NCBI GenBank assembly: GCA_007125255.1 | Contig: SLDM01000006.1 | Span: 1 to 13,875 of the forward strand | Origin: Phycisphaerales bacterium | Lineage (GTDB): Bacteria; Planctomycetota; Phycisphaerae; Phycisphaerales; SM1A02 | Direction: 5' to 3' | DNA length: 13,875 bases | Part shown: piece after piece, positions 1-6,400 of the stretch | How the letters are laid out: each line of letters opens with the position of its first letter | Numbering within the stretch: position 1 is the first letter of the stretch | The notes under the pieces: generated by a model | Database searches by the model: none | Told to the model about the DNA's origin: nothing | What the model saw: the letters and a program-made list of their open reading frames with translations, nothing else | Made by a program: the position numbers and the translations under genes

Positions 1-1
1 C

Positions 2-568
2 CGCGTACTCGGCAAGCGGTACGGCCTGATCTGTTTCGCGCTCGATGTCCTGAAGGGTGCCGGGCCGGTCGTCCTGGCCGGGGCGATCATGGGCACGCTC
101 GGCCGACCGGTCCAGGAGTTGCTGCCCGCCGCGCAGTGGTGGTGGCTGGCGGTGGCGATGGCGACGGTGGTCGGCCACATGTTTCCGGTCTACATCGGAT
201 TCAGGGGCGGCAAGGGGGTCGCGACCGGCTTCGGCGCGCTGGCCGGCATGTGGGTCGTGCTGACCCCGCCGGCGCTTCTCGCGATCCTCACGTGGTATGC
301 GCTGCTCAAGATCACGCGGTACGTCTCGATCGCCAGCATGGGTGCGGCGGCGATGATCCCGCTGCTGCTCTGCGTGCTGACGGCCCTGCAGGCGGAGGAA
401 TCGATTCGCGCGGCGCTGGCGGCGTCCCATCCCCTGCTGATCGTGACCACGGCCCTCGCGCTGCTGGTGATCTACAAGCACCGAAGCAACATCGCGCGGC
501 TGCGGCGTGGCGAGGAACCGAAATCCGGCTTCGCGCCGCGGGTGGATTCGGCATCTTCAAAAGACTGA
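2..568 (+). CDS. plsY: Glycerol-3-phosphate acyltransferase PlsY, 5'-truncated by the window edge
   Basis: Membrane acyltransferase that moves an acyl group from acyl-phosphate to sn-glycerol-3-phosphate, the first step of phospholipid synthesis in most bacteria. The reading frame is open from base 2, so the start codon and the first conserved loop (family motif GSGNIGATN) lie upstream; about 188 C-terminal residues are present. The first visible residues, RVLGKRYGL, continue directly from where that loop would be. The second family motif, FRGGKGVATGFGAL (bases about 199-240), and the third, HRSNIARLRRGEEPK (about 481-525), are intact, and hydrophobic membrane segments lie between them. It ends at TGA 566-568 and converges on the anti-sigma-like gene 32 bp away. 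Assignment rests on motifs recalled for the family and is firm; only the N-terminus is unseen. Confidence 0.95.
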   Translation, partial: RVLGKRYGLICFALDVLKGAGPVVLAGAIMGTLGRPVQELLPAAQWWWLAVAMATVVGHMFPVYIGFRGGKGVATGFGALAGMWVVLTPPALLAILTWYALLKITRYVSIASMGAAAMIPLLLCVLTALQAEESIRAALAASHPLLIVTTALALLVIYKHRSNIARLRRGEEPKSGFAPRVDSASSKD

Positions 569-571
569 TCG

Positions 572-586
572 CCGGCCCGGGGCCGG
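572..586. terminator. GC-rich inverted repeat between two convergent genes
   Basis: The bases ccggcccggggccgg form a perfect palindrome that can fold as a CCGGC/GCCGG stem with a 5-base loop, in the 32-bp gap between the plsY stop and the stop of the opposite-strand gene. Position suggests a shared terminator, but neither strand has a run of T directly after the stem (plus strand: aaaagatc), so it is not a canonical intrinsic terminator. A (TCAC)3 run follows at 593-604 and overlaps the opposite stop codon. Confidence 0.35.
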
Positions 587-600
587 AAAAGATCACTCAC

Positions 601-2172
601 TCACTCCACCGGGGTGAGCAGGCGAATGGTGATCGGCAGATAGATCTTCACGTCCGGATGTTCTTCGCGCAGCTGCTCGATGCGCTGGAGGATCCGTCGC
701 CGTTCATCCAGCCAGCGGCGGGGAGTGGGCTCGGCGGCTTCCTCTTCATCCTCTTCCGCTTCTTCTTCAGCCCCGGCGTCACCCGGGGATTCGGCACGCT
801 CGCCGGCCGGATCATCCGGCGCCCCGGGCGCGGTTGCCGGCTCGGTGCGTTCAGCGACCAGCCAGTCCGGTTCCACGAGCGCTTCGAGCGAGCTCGAGGG
901 GCCGATGGTGCGGTACAGCGTCTCCAGCAGCGCATCGAGATCGCGCAGTGGAATGGTGGCGGTGTGCGTCGCCCCGCGGTCGGCGTAGTAGACCTGCTGG
1001 GAGACCGGGGCGGCAAAGGACTCCAGGCCGGTAATCTGCATCGGCGCGCGGGCCCGGTCGCGGCGGGTCGGACCCGATTCCGGCCGGAGGGCGCGGGCCC
1101 TCTGGGCCGGCGGCGCGACCTCGGTCGCCTCCACATCAAGCTCATCCAGATCCTCCGGCGCGACGCGCTCGAGCCCGCGGCGCCGGTCCGCCGGCGGGAA
1201 CCAGGCATTGCGCACGAACGCCGTCTCCGGATCAAGTGCGCGCAATGCCGAGGCAAGCTGTTCTTCCAGATACTCCGGTTCGTCGGTCATCACGGCGATG
1301 TTGAACGACACCGCCAGAGGTTCCGTCGGCGGAGCGGGGGGCGGCGGCGCTTCGTCAAGTTCCGGCTCGGCGCCGCGTTGATCGGACTCTCCGCCGCGCC
1401 GCGAATCGAACATCCCGCCCCCTCCGCCACCTCCACCAAAACCGCCACCGCCACCGAAGCCCGCCGGGCGATCGGCCCTGTCGGCGTCGGGCGAGGAGGG
1501 CTCATCCACGGGCGAAGCCGGCGGGAGGGACGCCCGCGATTCGGAGTCTTCGAGAAGCCGGGAGGATCCGATCCGCTCCCGGGCGGCATCGATGAGGTCC
1601 TGTTCCTGGCGCGTGCGTTCCCGCGGAATATCAGAAGGGCGCAGCGCTTCCGGGGATGACGATCGGCCGGCGAACATCTCGCCCGCCGGTCCGGTGCGCA
1701 ACAGCCAGCCCAGGGTCATACCCCCGCCGAGGAGCAGCAGCAGGCCGGCGGCAATCGCCATTCGGGCCAGCGGGCGCGACCAGTCACCATGCCGGCGCGC
1801 GGCCCGGTTCGGGGATGGAGTTCCTCCAGCCCCGGCACGTCCACCACGGCCCCCCCGACCGGCCGTCGACGCGCGTCCGGCCGAAGTCATCGTACTTCCC
1901 TCACCGTCCTCGCCGTCCTCGCCGTCCTCGCCGCAAAGGGCATCCATGAGCATCGGACGGGCAAGGCGTGATTCGAGATCGCTGACCAGGTCGGCCGGCA
2001 TCTCCGGTTCGGGTTCGGACCGAAGGCGTTCGCGGTCCTCACGCATCGCCCTGATCATCGCCAGCGCTTCGGGGTCGTCCTCAAGGCGCTGCCATAACGA
2101 AGCCGCTTCCTCCCTGGAAAGGCGATCTTCGATCAGCTCGAGCAGTTCAGATTCGTCGTAGCGGTCGAACAT
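601..2172 (-). CDS. Single-pass membrane anti-sigma-factor-like protein, low-complexity rich
   Basis: A 523-residue protein encoded 88 bp downstream of an ECF sigma factor gene on the same strand, the usual place for its anti-sigma factor. Residues 1-75 are acidic and helical (FDRYDESELLELIEDRLSRE) and could bind sigma; I see no HxxxCxxC zinc anti-sigma motif. Residues 81-92 are a (GED)-type repeat and 100-130 are Gly/Arg-rich. One transmembrane helix lies at about 137-158 (MAIAAGLLLLLGGGMTLGWL), preceded by basic residues, consistent with N-in/C-out topology. The exported part has a Gly-rich tract (about 238-254, with Met at 254), a Pro run near 276-283, two more ordered stretches (287-325 and 391-425), an Asp/Glu-rich tract (468-481) and a basic C-terminal helix (485-505). 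Start ATG at 2172 has no clear Shine-Dalgarno. Function is inferred from context; no family is recognised with confidence. Confidence 0.7.
   Translation of the reverse strand: MFDRYDESELLELIEDRLSREEAASLWQRLEDDPEALAMIRAMREDRERLRSEPEPEMPADLVSDLESRLARPMLMDALCGEDGEDGEDGEGSTMTSAGRASTAGRGGRGGRAGAGGTPSPNRAARRHGDWSRPLARMAIAAGLLLLLGGGMTLGWLLRTGPAGEMFAGRSSSPEALRPSDIPRERTRQEQDLIDAARERIGSSRLLEDSESRASLPPASPVDEPSSPDADRADRPAGFGGGGGFGGGGGGGGMFDSRRGGESDQRGAEPELDEAPPPPAPPTEPLAVSFNIAVMTDEPEYLEEQLASALRALDPETAFVRNAWFPPADRRRGLERVAPEDLDELDVEATEVAPPAQRARALRPESGPTRRDRARAPMQITGLESFAAPVSQQVYYADRGATHTATIPLRDLDALLETLYRTIGPSSSLEALVEPDWLVAERTEPATAPGAPDDPAGERAESPGDAGAEEEAEEDEEEAAEPTPRRWLDERRRILQRIEQLREEHPDVKIYLPITIRLLTPVE
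1904..1933. repeat. 9-bp in-frame tandem repeat inside the anti-sigma-like gene
   Basis: The unit ccgtcctcg occurs three times in a row (1904-1912, 1913-1921, 1922-1930) with a partial fourth copy. On the coding (minus) strand it encodes the Gly-Glu-Asp repeats at residues 81-91. Being a multiple of 3, copy-number change would lengthen or shorten the acidic stretch without a frameshift. Confidence 0.8.
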
Positions 2173-2260
2173 GAGAGGTCGATCAAGCGGTCATCGGGAG
2201 AGGCGGTCCATCAGTCAATCGGATCGAAACGGTCGGAGAAATCGAGCGGAAAGAGAAGCG

Positions 2261-2941
2261 TCACTCCGGGGCCAGGGTCTCACTCAGCACGGTTCGCAGT
2301 TGTCCGCGGGCGCGAAAGAGCCGGGATTTCACCGTCCCGATCGGAATCTCGAGCACGGCGGCGATCTGCTCGTAGTCGAGGTCCTGCATATCGCGAAGAA
2401 CCAGCAGGGCCCGGGTGTCGGGGTCGAGTTGTTGCAGCGCTCGGCTGACGGCGGCGTCGCGCTCGTTCCGTTCGACGCGTTCCCGTCCGGAAAGTTCCCG
2501 GCCGGGGACGGTCGTTCCGCCGGTCCGGCGGTCTGGTCCGTCGGGATCGCCGCCCTGCTCATCGTAGGCGGCGTGGCGGCGAATCTTCTCCTTGCGAAGC
2601 TGGCTGATGGTGCAGTTCATCGCGATCCGGATGATCCAGGTACTGAGCCTGGCCCGGCCATCGTAACGGTCGAGGTGTTCGATCACCTTAACGAGCGTGT
2701 CCTGGGTGAGATCGGCGGCCCGATCCGGATCACGGACCATCCGGTAGCAGACGCTGTAGACCCGGTGCTGGTACGCCTGCAGCAGCTCGCGGAGGGCATC
2801 GGGATCACCCTGCTGGTGCCGCTCGATCAACTGCAGCTCGCGCAGGGGGGTGATCCGTGGCGGGCCGGTGGAGAGCCCCTCCCGCTTCGGCGCGGAAGCG
2901 GGGTCACGGCTCGGGTGGCGTTGGGGGGCGGGGGGAGTCAC
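2261..2941 (-). CDS. RNA polymerase sigma factor, ECF subfamily (sigma-70 family)
   Basis: An extracytoplasmic-function-type sigma factor that directs RNA polymerase to a limited promoter set. With a GTG start at 2941 it has 226 residues. Sigma region 2 spans about 46-115 (motif DLTQDTLVKV at 77-86, then STWIIRIAMNCTISQLRKEK at 100-119). A linker follows (120-160), then region 4 at about 164-217 with the helix-turn-helix DYEQIAAVLEIPIGTVKSRL (189-208). No extra C-terminal domain follows. The start is uncertain: no ATG fits, GTG 2941 gives a Pro-rich 30-residue leader, and TTG at 2830 would remove it; neither has a Shine-Dalgarno. It is followed 88 bp later by the membrane anti-sigma-like gene, so the two probably form an operon. 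It is divergent from purB. Family call is firm; regulon and signal are unknown. Confidence 0.9.
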   Translation of the reverse strand: MTPPAPQRHPSRDPASAPKREGLSTGPPRITPLRELQLIERHQQGDPDALRELLQAYQHRVYSVCYRMVRDPDRAADLTQDTLVKVIEHLDRYDGRARLSTWIIRIAMNCTISQLRKEKIRRHAAYDEQGGDPDGPDRRTGGTTVPGRELSGRERVERNERDAAVSRALQQLDPDTRALLVLRDMQDLDYEQIAAVLEIPIGTVKSRLFRARGQLRTVLSETLAPE

Positions 2942-3070
2942 GAGAAAGTCTGCGAACAGTGTACGATGCGGGGATGGCTGGTGGGACCGCGCTTCCGGCC
3001 GGAACGCTCCGAGCCGCGTACTCTCTCCGTCCAACGTACCGCTGCCTTCAGACTTGCCTTGAGTCTTCCC
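2942..3070. promoter_or_regulatory. Divergent intergenic region between sigma-factor operon and purB
   Basis: These 129 bp separate two genes read outward, so promoters for both should lie here. On the minus strand a TACACT hexamer (2963-2958) sits 16 bases before the GTG start at 2941 and could be a -10 element, implying a very short leader; no convincing -35 accompanies it. A GGAAC at 3001-3005 recalls the ECF -35 consensus, but no matching -10 lies at the usual distance. The last 30 bases before purB are pyrimidine-rich with no Shine-Dalgarno. Confidence 0.3.
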
Positions 3071-4522
3071 ATGATGAATGCCTCGACCGCCCACCTCGGT
3101 TATCAGTCGCCCCTCGAATCCCGCTACGCCTCCGCCGAGATGCGAGAGGTCTGGTCCGCCCAGCGGAAACACCGCACGTGGCGGCGGATCTGGCTCGCCG
3201 TCGCCGAAGCCCAGCGCGAGCTCGGCTTGAATATCACCGAACGGCAGGTTCAGGAACTGCGCGAACACCTCGACGACATCGATTTCGACCGCGCCGCCGA
3301 GTACGAAAGCAAGCTTCGCCACGATGTCATGGCGCACGTGCACGCGCTCGGCGATCTGGCCCCCAACGCCCGGCCGATCATCCATCTCGGCATGACCAGT
3401 CAGGATGTGAACTGCAACACCGAGCTGATCCTGCTGCGTGATGCGCTGCAGATCATCGCGAACAAACTCGCGCGGGTCATCGATGCCCTGGGCACCTTTG
3501 CCATTGCCTACCGCGATCTGCCCACGCTGGGCTTCACGCACTACCAGCCGGCCCAGCCCACGACGGTCGGCAAGCGGGCCACGCTCTGGTCGTACGATCT
3601 TGCCCTCGCCCTGGAAGACATCGAACACCGACTGGAAACGCTGCGCTTCAAGGGCGTGCGCGGCGCGACCGGTACCCAGGCATCCTTCCTCGCGCTCTTC
3701 GACGGCGACGCCCGCGCGGTCGAAGAGCTCGACCAGCTGGTCGCGGAGAAAATGAACTGGCCGACGGAGATGCGGTTCAGCGTGGTCGGGCAGACCTACC
3801 CGCGCGTCGTCGATGCCCAGATTCTGAACACCCTCGCGGTCGCCGCCGCGGCGGTGCACAAATGCGCCAGCGATCTGCGCCTGCTCGCCAATCGCAAGGA
3901 GATCGAGGAGCCGTTCGAGACCGATCAGATCGGCTCATCCGCCATGCCGTACAAGCGCAACCCGATGCGGTGCGAACGGGCAACCGGGATGGCGCGGTTC
4001 GTGATGGGCCTGGCGCAGAACCCGCTCAACACCGCGGCGACCCAGTGGTTGGAGCGCACCCTCGACGACTCGGCGAATCGCCGCCTGGTCCTGCCGGAAG
4101 CGTTCCTCGCGCTGGACGGCGTGCTGGACATCATGCGAAACGTGACCGGCGGCCTGGTTGTTTACGAGCGAACCATCCGCGCGAACCTGATGGCGGAACT
4201 TCCGTTCATGGCGAGCGAGAACATGCTCATGGCCGCGGTACAGCAGGGGGCGGATCGTCAGGAAGCGCACGAAGTGATCCGCCAGCACAGCCAGGCGGCA
4301 GCGCAGCACGTCAAGGAAGAGGCCGGCGCCAACGATCTGCTGGAACGCCTGCGCGGTGAGTCCCTCTTCGCCGGCGTGGACTTTGACGAAGTGCTGGACC
4401 CCTCGGCGTATGTCGGCCGCGCGCCGGAACAGGTCGACCGGTTCGTGCAGGAGGTGGTCGAACCGATCCGCCGGCGGTACGCGGGGGCGCTCACCGAGCA
4501 ACCGGAGGAGCTGCGAGTCTGA
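3071..4522 (+). CDS. purB: Adenylosuccinate lyase, animal-like subtype
   Basis: Splits SAICAR to AICAR and adenylosuccinate to AMP, both releasing fumarate, in purine synthesis; a cytosolic homotetramer in the fumarase/aspartase superfamily. The 483-residue length and motifs match the long ADSL type known from animals more than the roughly 430-residue B. subtilis type: RHDVMAHVHALG (83-94), GMTSQDVNCNTELI (107-120), the catalytic-His motif GFTHYQPAQPTTVGKR (154-169, His157), and the superfamily signature GSSAMPYKRNPMRCER (288-303) carrying the mobile-loop serine. ERTLDDSANRR also matches. I start at ATG 3071; ATG 3074 is equally possible. The frame is open far upstream (to 2171), but that part overlaps the sigma gene antisense and is not conserved-looking. 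There is no Shine-Dalgarno; the leader is CT-rich. All key residues are present. Confidence 0.97.
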   Translation: MMNASTAHLGYQSPLESRYASAEMREVWSAQRKHRTWRRIWLAVAEAQRELGLNITERQVQELREHLDDIDFDRAAEYESKLRHDVMAHVHALGDLAPNARPIIHLGMTSQDVNCNTELILLRDALQIIANKLARVIDALGTFAIAYRDLPTLGFTHYQPAQPTTVGKRATLWSYDLALALEDIEHRLETLRFKGVRGATGTQASFLALFDGDARAVEELDQLVAEKMNWPTEMRFSVVGQTYPRVVDAQILNTLAVAAAAVHKCASDLRLLANRKEIEEPFETDQIGSSAMPYKRNPMRCERATGMARFVMGLAQNPLNTAATQWLERTLDDSANRRLVLPEAFLALDGVLDIMRNVTGGLVVYERTIRANLMAELPFMASENMLMAAVQQGADRQEAHEVIRQHSQAAAQHVKEEAGANDLLERLRGESLFAGVDFDEVLDPSAYVGRAPEQVDRFVQEVVEPIRRRYAGALTEQPEELRV

Positions 4523-4610
4523 TTTTCTCCCCGGGCGCGGCGGACCGCGGGTGTGGCCGGTGCAGCGCACTCTCGCACTTTCCTTTCCGATTCCCTTCCC
4601 GAAAACCCCA

Positions 4611-4633
4611 TTCTCGAACGTCCAGTTCTCGAA
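4611..4633. repeat. Direct repeat TTCTCGAA x2 in the purB-hydrolase gap
   Basis: TTCTCGAA occurs at 4611-4618 and again at 4626-4633, 15 bp start to start, 14 bp before the hydrolase start codon. The 124-bp gap around it (4523-4646) is strongly pyrimidine-rich between about 4566 and 4612. The repeat could be an operator half-site pair or chance; nothing else supports a role. Confidence 0.35.
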
Positions 4634-4646
4634 AGCCCGGCTCCCC

Positions 4647-5210
4647 ATGCCCATTGCCCGCCTTCAACCGGAACAGACCGCGCTGCTCGTGGTGGATATC
4701 CAGGAGCGGCTGATGCCCTCGATCGTGGATCGACATCGCGTGATCGCCAACAGCGCGATCCTGATCCGCATGGCCCACGAGATGGAGATTCCCTATCTGG
4801 TGACGGAGCACTATCCGCGCGGTCTCGGGCGCACCGTCGAAGAGATCACCGGCGCGATGGCCGATCAGTCCCGCCGCGTGGAGAAGACGCGCTTCAGCGC
4901 ATGGGTGGAGATGGTGCAACAGCAGTTCGAGGCGTGGCAGCGGCCGAGCGTGATCATCTGCGGCGTGGAAGCGCACGTCTGCGTCCTGCAGAGCGTGCTG
5001 GACCTGCACGCCTCGGGGTACCAGTGTTTCGTGTGCAGCGACGCGATCTCCTGCGGCCAGCGGGATCAGATCCCCCACGCCGTCCGCCGCATGGAACGGG
5101 CCGGGGCCATCACCACGGGCGTTCTGTCGGTCATGTACGAGCTGATGGCGGATGCCAAACACCCCGCATTCAAGGCGTTACTTGAACTGGCCAAGGCGGT
5201 GGAGCAGTAG
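4647..5210 (+). CDS. Isochorismatase-family cysteine hydrolase
   Basis: A 187-residue alpha/beta hydrolase of the isochorismatase-like superfamily (nicotinamidase, YcaC, ISOC1/2 and others). The family's Asp-Lys-Cys catalytic triad is visible: D17 in ALLVVDIQERL, K80 in VEKTRFSAW, and C112 in GVEAHVCVLQSVLDL. Also typical are TEHYPRGLG (53-61) and the C-terminal GAITTGVLSVMYELM. Its single-domain form and the EAHVCVLQ motif resemble the YcaC/ISOC-type proteins of uncertain substrate rather than entB-type isochorismatase; I see no enterobactin-like neighbours, so isochorismate is unlikely to be the substrate. Start is ATG 4647, where homology begins, with no Shine-Dalgarno. It lies 124 bp after purB, so co-transcription is possible but not shown. 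Family firm, substrate unknown. Confidence 0.9.
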   Translation: MPIARLQPEQTALLVVDIQERLMPSIVDRHRVIANSAILIRMAHEMEIPYLVTEHYPRGLGRTVEEITGAMADQSRRVEKTRFSAWVEMVQQQFEAWQRPSVIICGVEAHVCVLQSVLDLHASGYQCFVCSDAISCGQRDQIPHAVRRMERAGAITTGVLSVMYELMADAKHPAFKALLELAKAVEQ

Positions 5211-5255
5211 CGCGGGCCGGGGAGCGGGACTCGAACGACGATGGTGAAATCGCCA

Positions 5256-5288
5256 GGAGAAACCGGTTTTTCCCGACCGAAAATCCGG
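5256..5288 (+). promoter_or_regulatory. Two mutually exclusive hairpins downstream of the hydrolase gene
   Basis: Bases 5256-5262 (ggagaaa) pair with 5267-5273 (tttttcc, one G-U pair) around a CCGG tetraloop. Alternatively 5263-5271 (ccggttttt) pairs with 5280-5288 (aaaatccgg) with one mismatch and an 8-base loop. Both cannot form together because the T-run is shared. The first lies 46 bp after the hydrolase stop and may end its transcript, though its T-run is in the stem. A perfect palindrome AAACCGGTTT (5260-5269) underlies both. Function is unproven. Confidence 0.35.
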
Positions 5289-5356
5289 AATCCGATACAA
5301 TCGTGCCGATCAATATACCGGTCAGAATTCAGGTTTTCGCGGCCGGGCGACCGATT

Positions 5357-5396
5357 GACGAAGACTGACAAAGACTGCCAAAGACTGCCAAAGATA
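5357..5396 (+). repeat. Four tandem 10-bp repeats with phased A-tracts
   Basis: Units gacgaagact, gacaaagact, gccaaagact and gccaaagata follow each other without gaps at 5357, 5367, 5377 and 5387. Three of them place an AAA at exactly 10-bp intervals (5370, 5380, 5390), close to one helical turn, the arrangement that gives weak intrinsic DNA bending. The array ends 50 bp before the start codon of the Hc1-like gene, inside its 5' region. It is not a CRISPR (no spacers) and does not look coding. Confidence 0.75.
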
Positions 5397-5433
5397 GCCC
5401 CGCGGTCATGCCGCACACCTTCTCTGCCCTTGT

Positions 5434-5438
5434 GAGGA
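5434..5438 (+). promoter_or_regulatory. Shine-Dalgarno of the Hc1-like gene
   Basis: GAGGA lies 8 bases before ATG 5447. This decides the start in favour of 5447 over the in-frame ATG at 5408, which has no such site. Confidence 0.8.
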
Positions 5439-5446
5439 TACCGATC

Positions 5447-5620
5447 ATGGAAGCGTACGACCGTCTCGTGAAGCTGGTGCAGGACGCCGAAGAGGACATC
5501 CGCAAGGCCGAGGGTGGCAACAAGGCCGCCGGCACCCGGGTCCGAAAGACCATGCAGGAGATCAAGAAGGCCAGCCAGGATGTGCGCGTCGCGGTGCTGG
5601 AACTGCGCGGCGACGAGTGA
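5447..5620 (+). CDS. Small Hc1-type histone H1-like core protein
   Basis: A 57-residue protein whose central part, IRKAEGGNKAAGTRVRK (18-34), closely follows the core of chlamydial histone-like protein Hc1 (KAEKGNKAAAQRVR, from memory). Hc1 condenses DNA through a core plus a Lys/Ala/Pro-rich tail; short Hc1-family proteins are, to my knowledge, common in planctomycetes. Here the whole protein is a predicted helical pair (residues 3-22 and 27-53) with no basic tail: I count 12 Lys/Arg against 12 Asp/Glu. A DNA-compacting role is therefore not assured; it may oligomerise or bind another partner. The start is ATG 5447, set by GAGGA 8 bases upstream. The gene stands alone between gaps of 236 and 269 bp. 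Family membership likely, function unknown. Confidence 0.8.
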   Translation: MEAYDRLVKLVQDAEEDIRKAEGGNKAAGTRVRKTMQEIKKASQDVRVAVLELRGDE

Positions 5621-5889
5621 CGCCTCGCGGCGAACCAACGCACGATGAACCTCCGCCCGGGGGCCCCGCGGACCGTGACGGCCGACGTTTCCGGCGGCCA
5701 CGACGGTCTCTTATCGCAGGCTCGACGACCCGTCCATGTCTTCTCGATGGCGCCCCGATGACGCATGGCCTGTCGCACGGCTGAGTGGTGATTTCGCGCC
5801 CAACCGGTATCCTATCCGCCACGCAGAGATGATCCGCGTTGATCATCACTCTCGCGACTTCCCCTGGATTCGTTAGGACGGAGAACGGC
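5621..5889. other. 269-bp intergenic stretch, no gene recognised
   Basis: Between the Hc1-like gene and the dehydratase gene I find no convincing coding frame. A minus-strand frame through here (5849-5562) is Arg/Pro/Gly-rich, has no recognisable motif and runs antisense into the Hc1-like gene, so I leave it out. The dehydratase promoter should lie in the last 100 bases, but no clear -35/-10 pair is visible. No strong terminator follows the Hc1-like stop. Confidence 0.5.
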
Positions 5890-6363
5890 GTGGCCGGCCA
5901 ACCCCTGCTTGATCTCGATCAGTTTGATCTCTCCCGGGTCGCCGTTTCGGCCGAGGAGGTCGGCCGAATCAACCCTCAGGCGGGAGACATGCGACATCTT
6001 GATCATGTGATCTGGATGGACGAGCCGCGCTCCATTTCCCTCGGCGTGAAGAAGGTGCGGGAAGATGAATTCTGGGTCGCCGGCCATATTCCGGGCCGCC
6101 CTCTGCTGCCGGGCGTGATTCAGATCGAAGCGGTTGCCCAGCTCAGCAGCGTCCTGTACTACCAGAAGACGCGGGAGCATCGGTTTGTCGGTTTCACCCG
6201 CTGCGACGAGTTTGTCTTTCGCGGCCAGGTCGTGCCCGGGGATACGCTCTACCTGATCGCGCAGGAAAAATCATTCCGCCCGAGGCGCTTCGTCTGCCTC
6301 ACCCAGGGTCTCGTCAACGGCAAACTGGCCTTCGAAGGCCGGATTACCGGCATGGTGCTGTAG
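5890..6363 (+). CDS. FabZ-type 3-hydroxyacyl-ACP dehydratase
   Basis: Hot-dog-fold dehydratase that removes water from 3-hydroxyacyl-ACP in fatty-acid synthesis. The active-site motif is intact: GHIPGRPLLPGVIQIEAVAQ (65-84), with the expected catalytic His66 and Glu80 on the family pattern HxPGxPxxPGVxxxEAxAQ. FVFRGQVVPGDTLYL (108-122) matches the second conserved FabZ stretch. With GTG 5890 as start it has 157 residues, close to the usual about 150. That start has GGAG at 5880-5883, 6 bases upstream; the longer TTG start at 5839 lacks support. It sits alone and is not next to lpxA/lpxC or fab genes, so whether it serves bulk fatty-acid synthesis or a specialised acyl chain is open. It is convergent with the next gene, 37 bp away. 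Confidence 0.9.
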   Translation: MAGQPLLDLDQFDLSRVAVSAEEVGRINPQAGDMRHLDHVIWMDEPRSISLGVKKVREDEFWVAGHIPGRPLLPGVIQIEAVAQLSSVLYYQKTREHRFVGFTRCDEFVFRGQVVPGDTLYLIAQEKSFRPRRFVCLTQGLVNGKLAFEGRITGMVL

Positions 6364-6400
6364 CGGGTCGGCTTCGAATCACTTCCGGGCGCCGCCGTGG

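Noticed and set aside
136..1659. A long plus-strand open frame of 507 codons.
   Set aside because: It overlaps plsY and runs antisense to the anti-sigma-like gene; composition is Arg/Gly-rich with no motif, typical of shadow frames in high-GC DNA.
3001..3023. GGAAC followed by CGTAC considered as an ECF autoregulatory promoter.
   Set aside because: Spacing is about 11-12 bp instead of the usual 16-17, and it points toward purB rather than the sigma operon.
2171..3070. The purB reading frame stays open for 300 codons upstream of its start.
   Set aside because: That stretch lies antisense over the sigma-factor gene, whose sigma-2 and sigma-4 motifs are unmistakable; PurB homology begins at 3071.
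2942..3859. The sigma-factor frame is open upstream to 3859 on the minus strand.
   Set aside because: The upstream part is antisense to purB and bears no sigma-like features; it is a GC-rich shadow frame.
4647..5210. Hydrolase considered as true isochorismatase or nicotinamidase.
   Set aside because: No siderophore or NAD-salvage neighbours, and the motifs fit the broader YcaC/ISOC-like group; substrate cannot be named from sequence.
5221..5236. On the minus strand these bases read GTTCGAGTCCCGCTCC, like the T-loop and 3' end of a tRNA, a possible tRNA remnant or attachment site.
   Set aside because: The 5' side of the T-stem does not pair, and no acceptor, anticodon or D arm is found in the neighbouring 75 bases. 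No integrase or second copy is present.
5357..5396. Tandem repeats considered as a CRISPR array or replication-origin iterons.
   Set aside because: Units are only 10 bp and contiguous without spacers, there are no cas genes, and no DnaA boxes or rep/dnaA genes are near.
5562..5849. Minus-strand frame of 95 codons in the gap after the Hc1-like gene.
   Set aside because: Arg/Pro/Gly-rich, no motif, no ribosome binding site, and it runs antisense into the Hc1-like gene.
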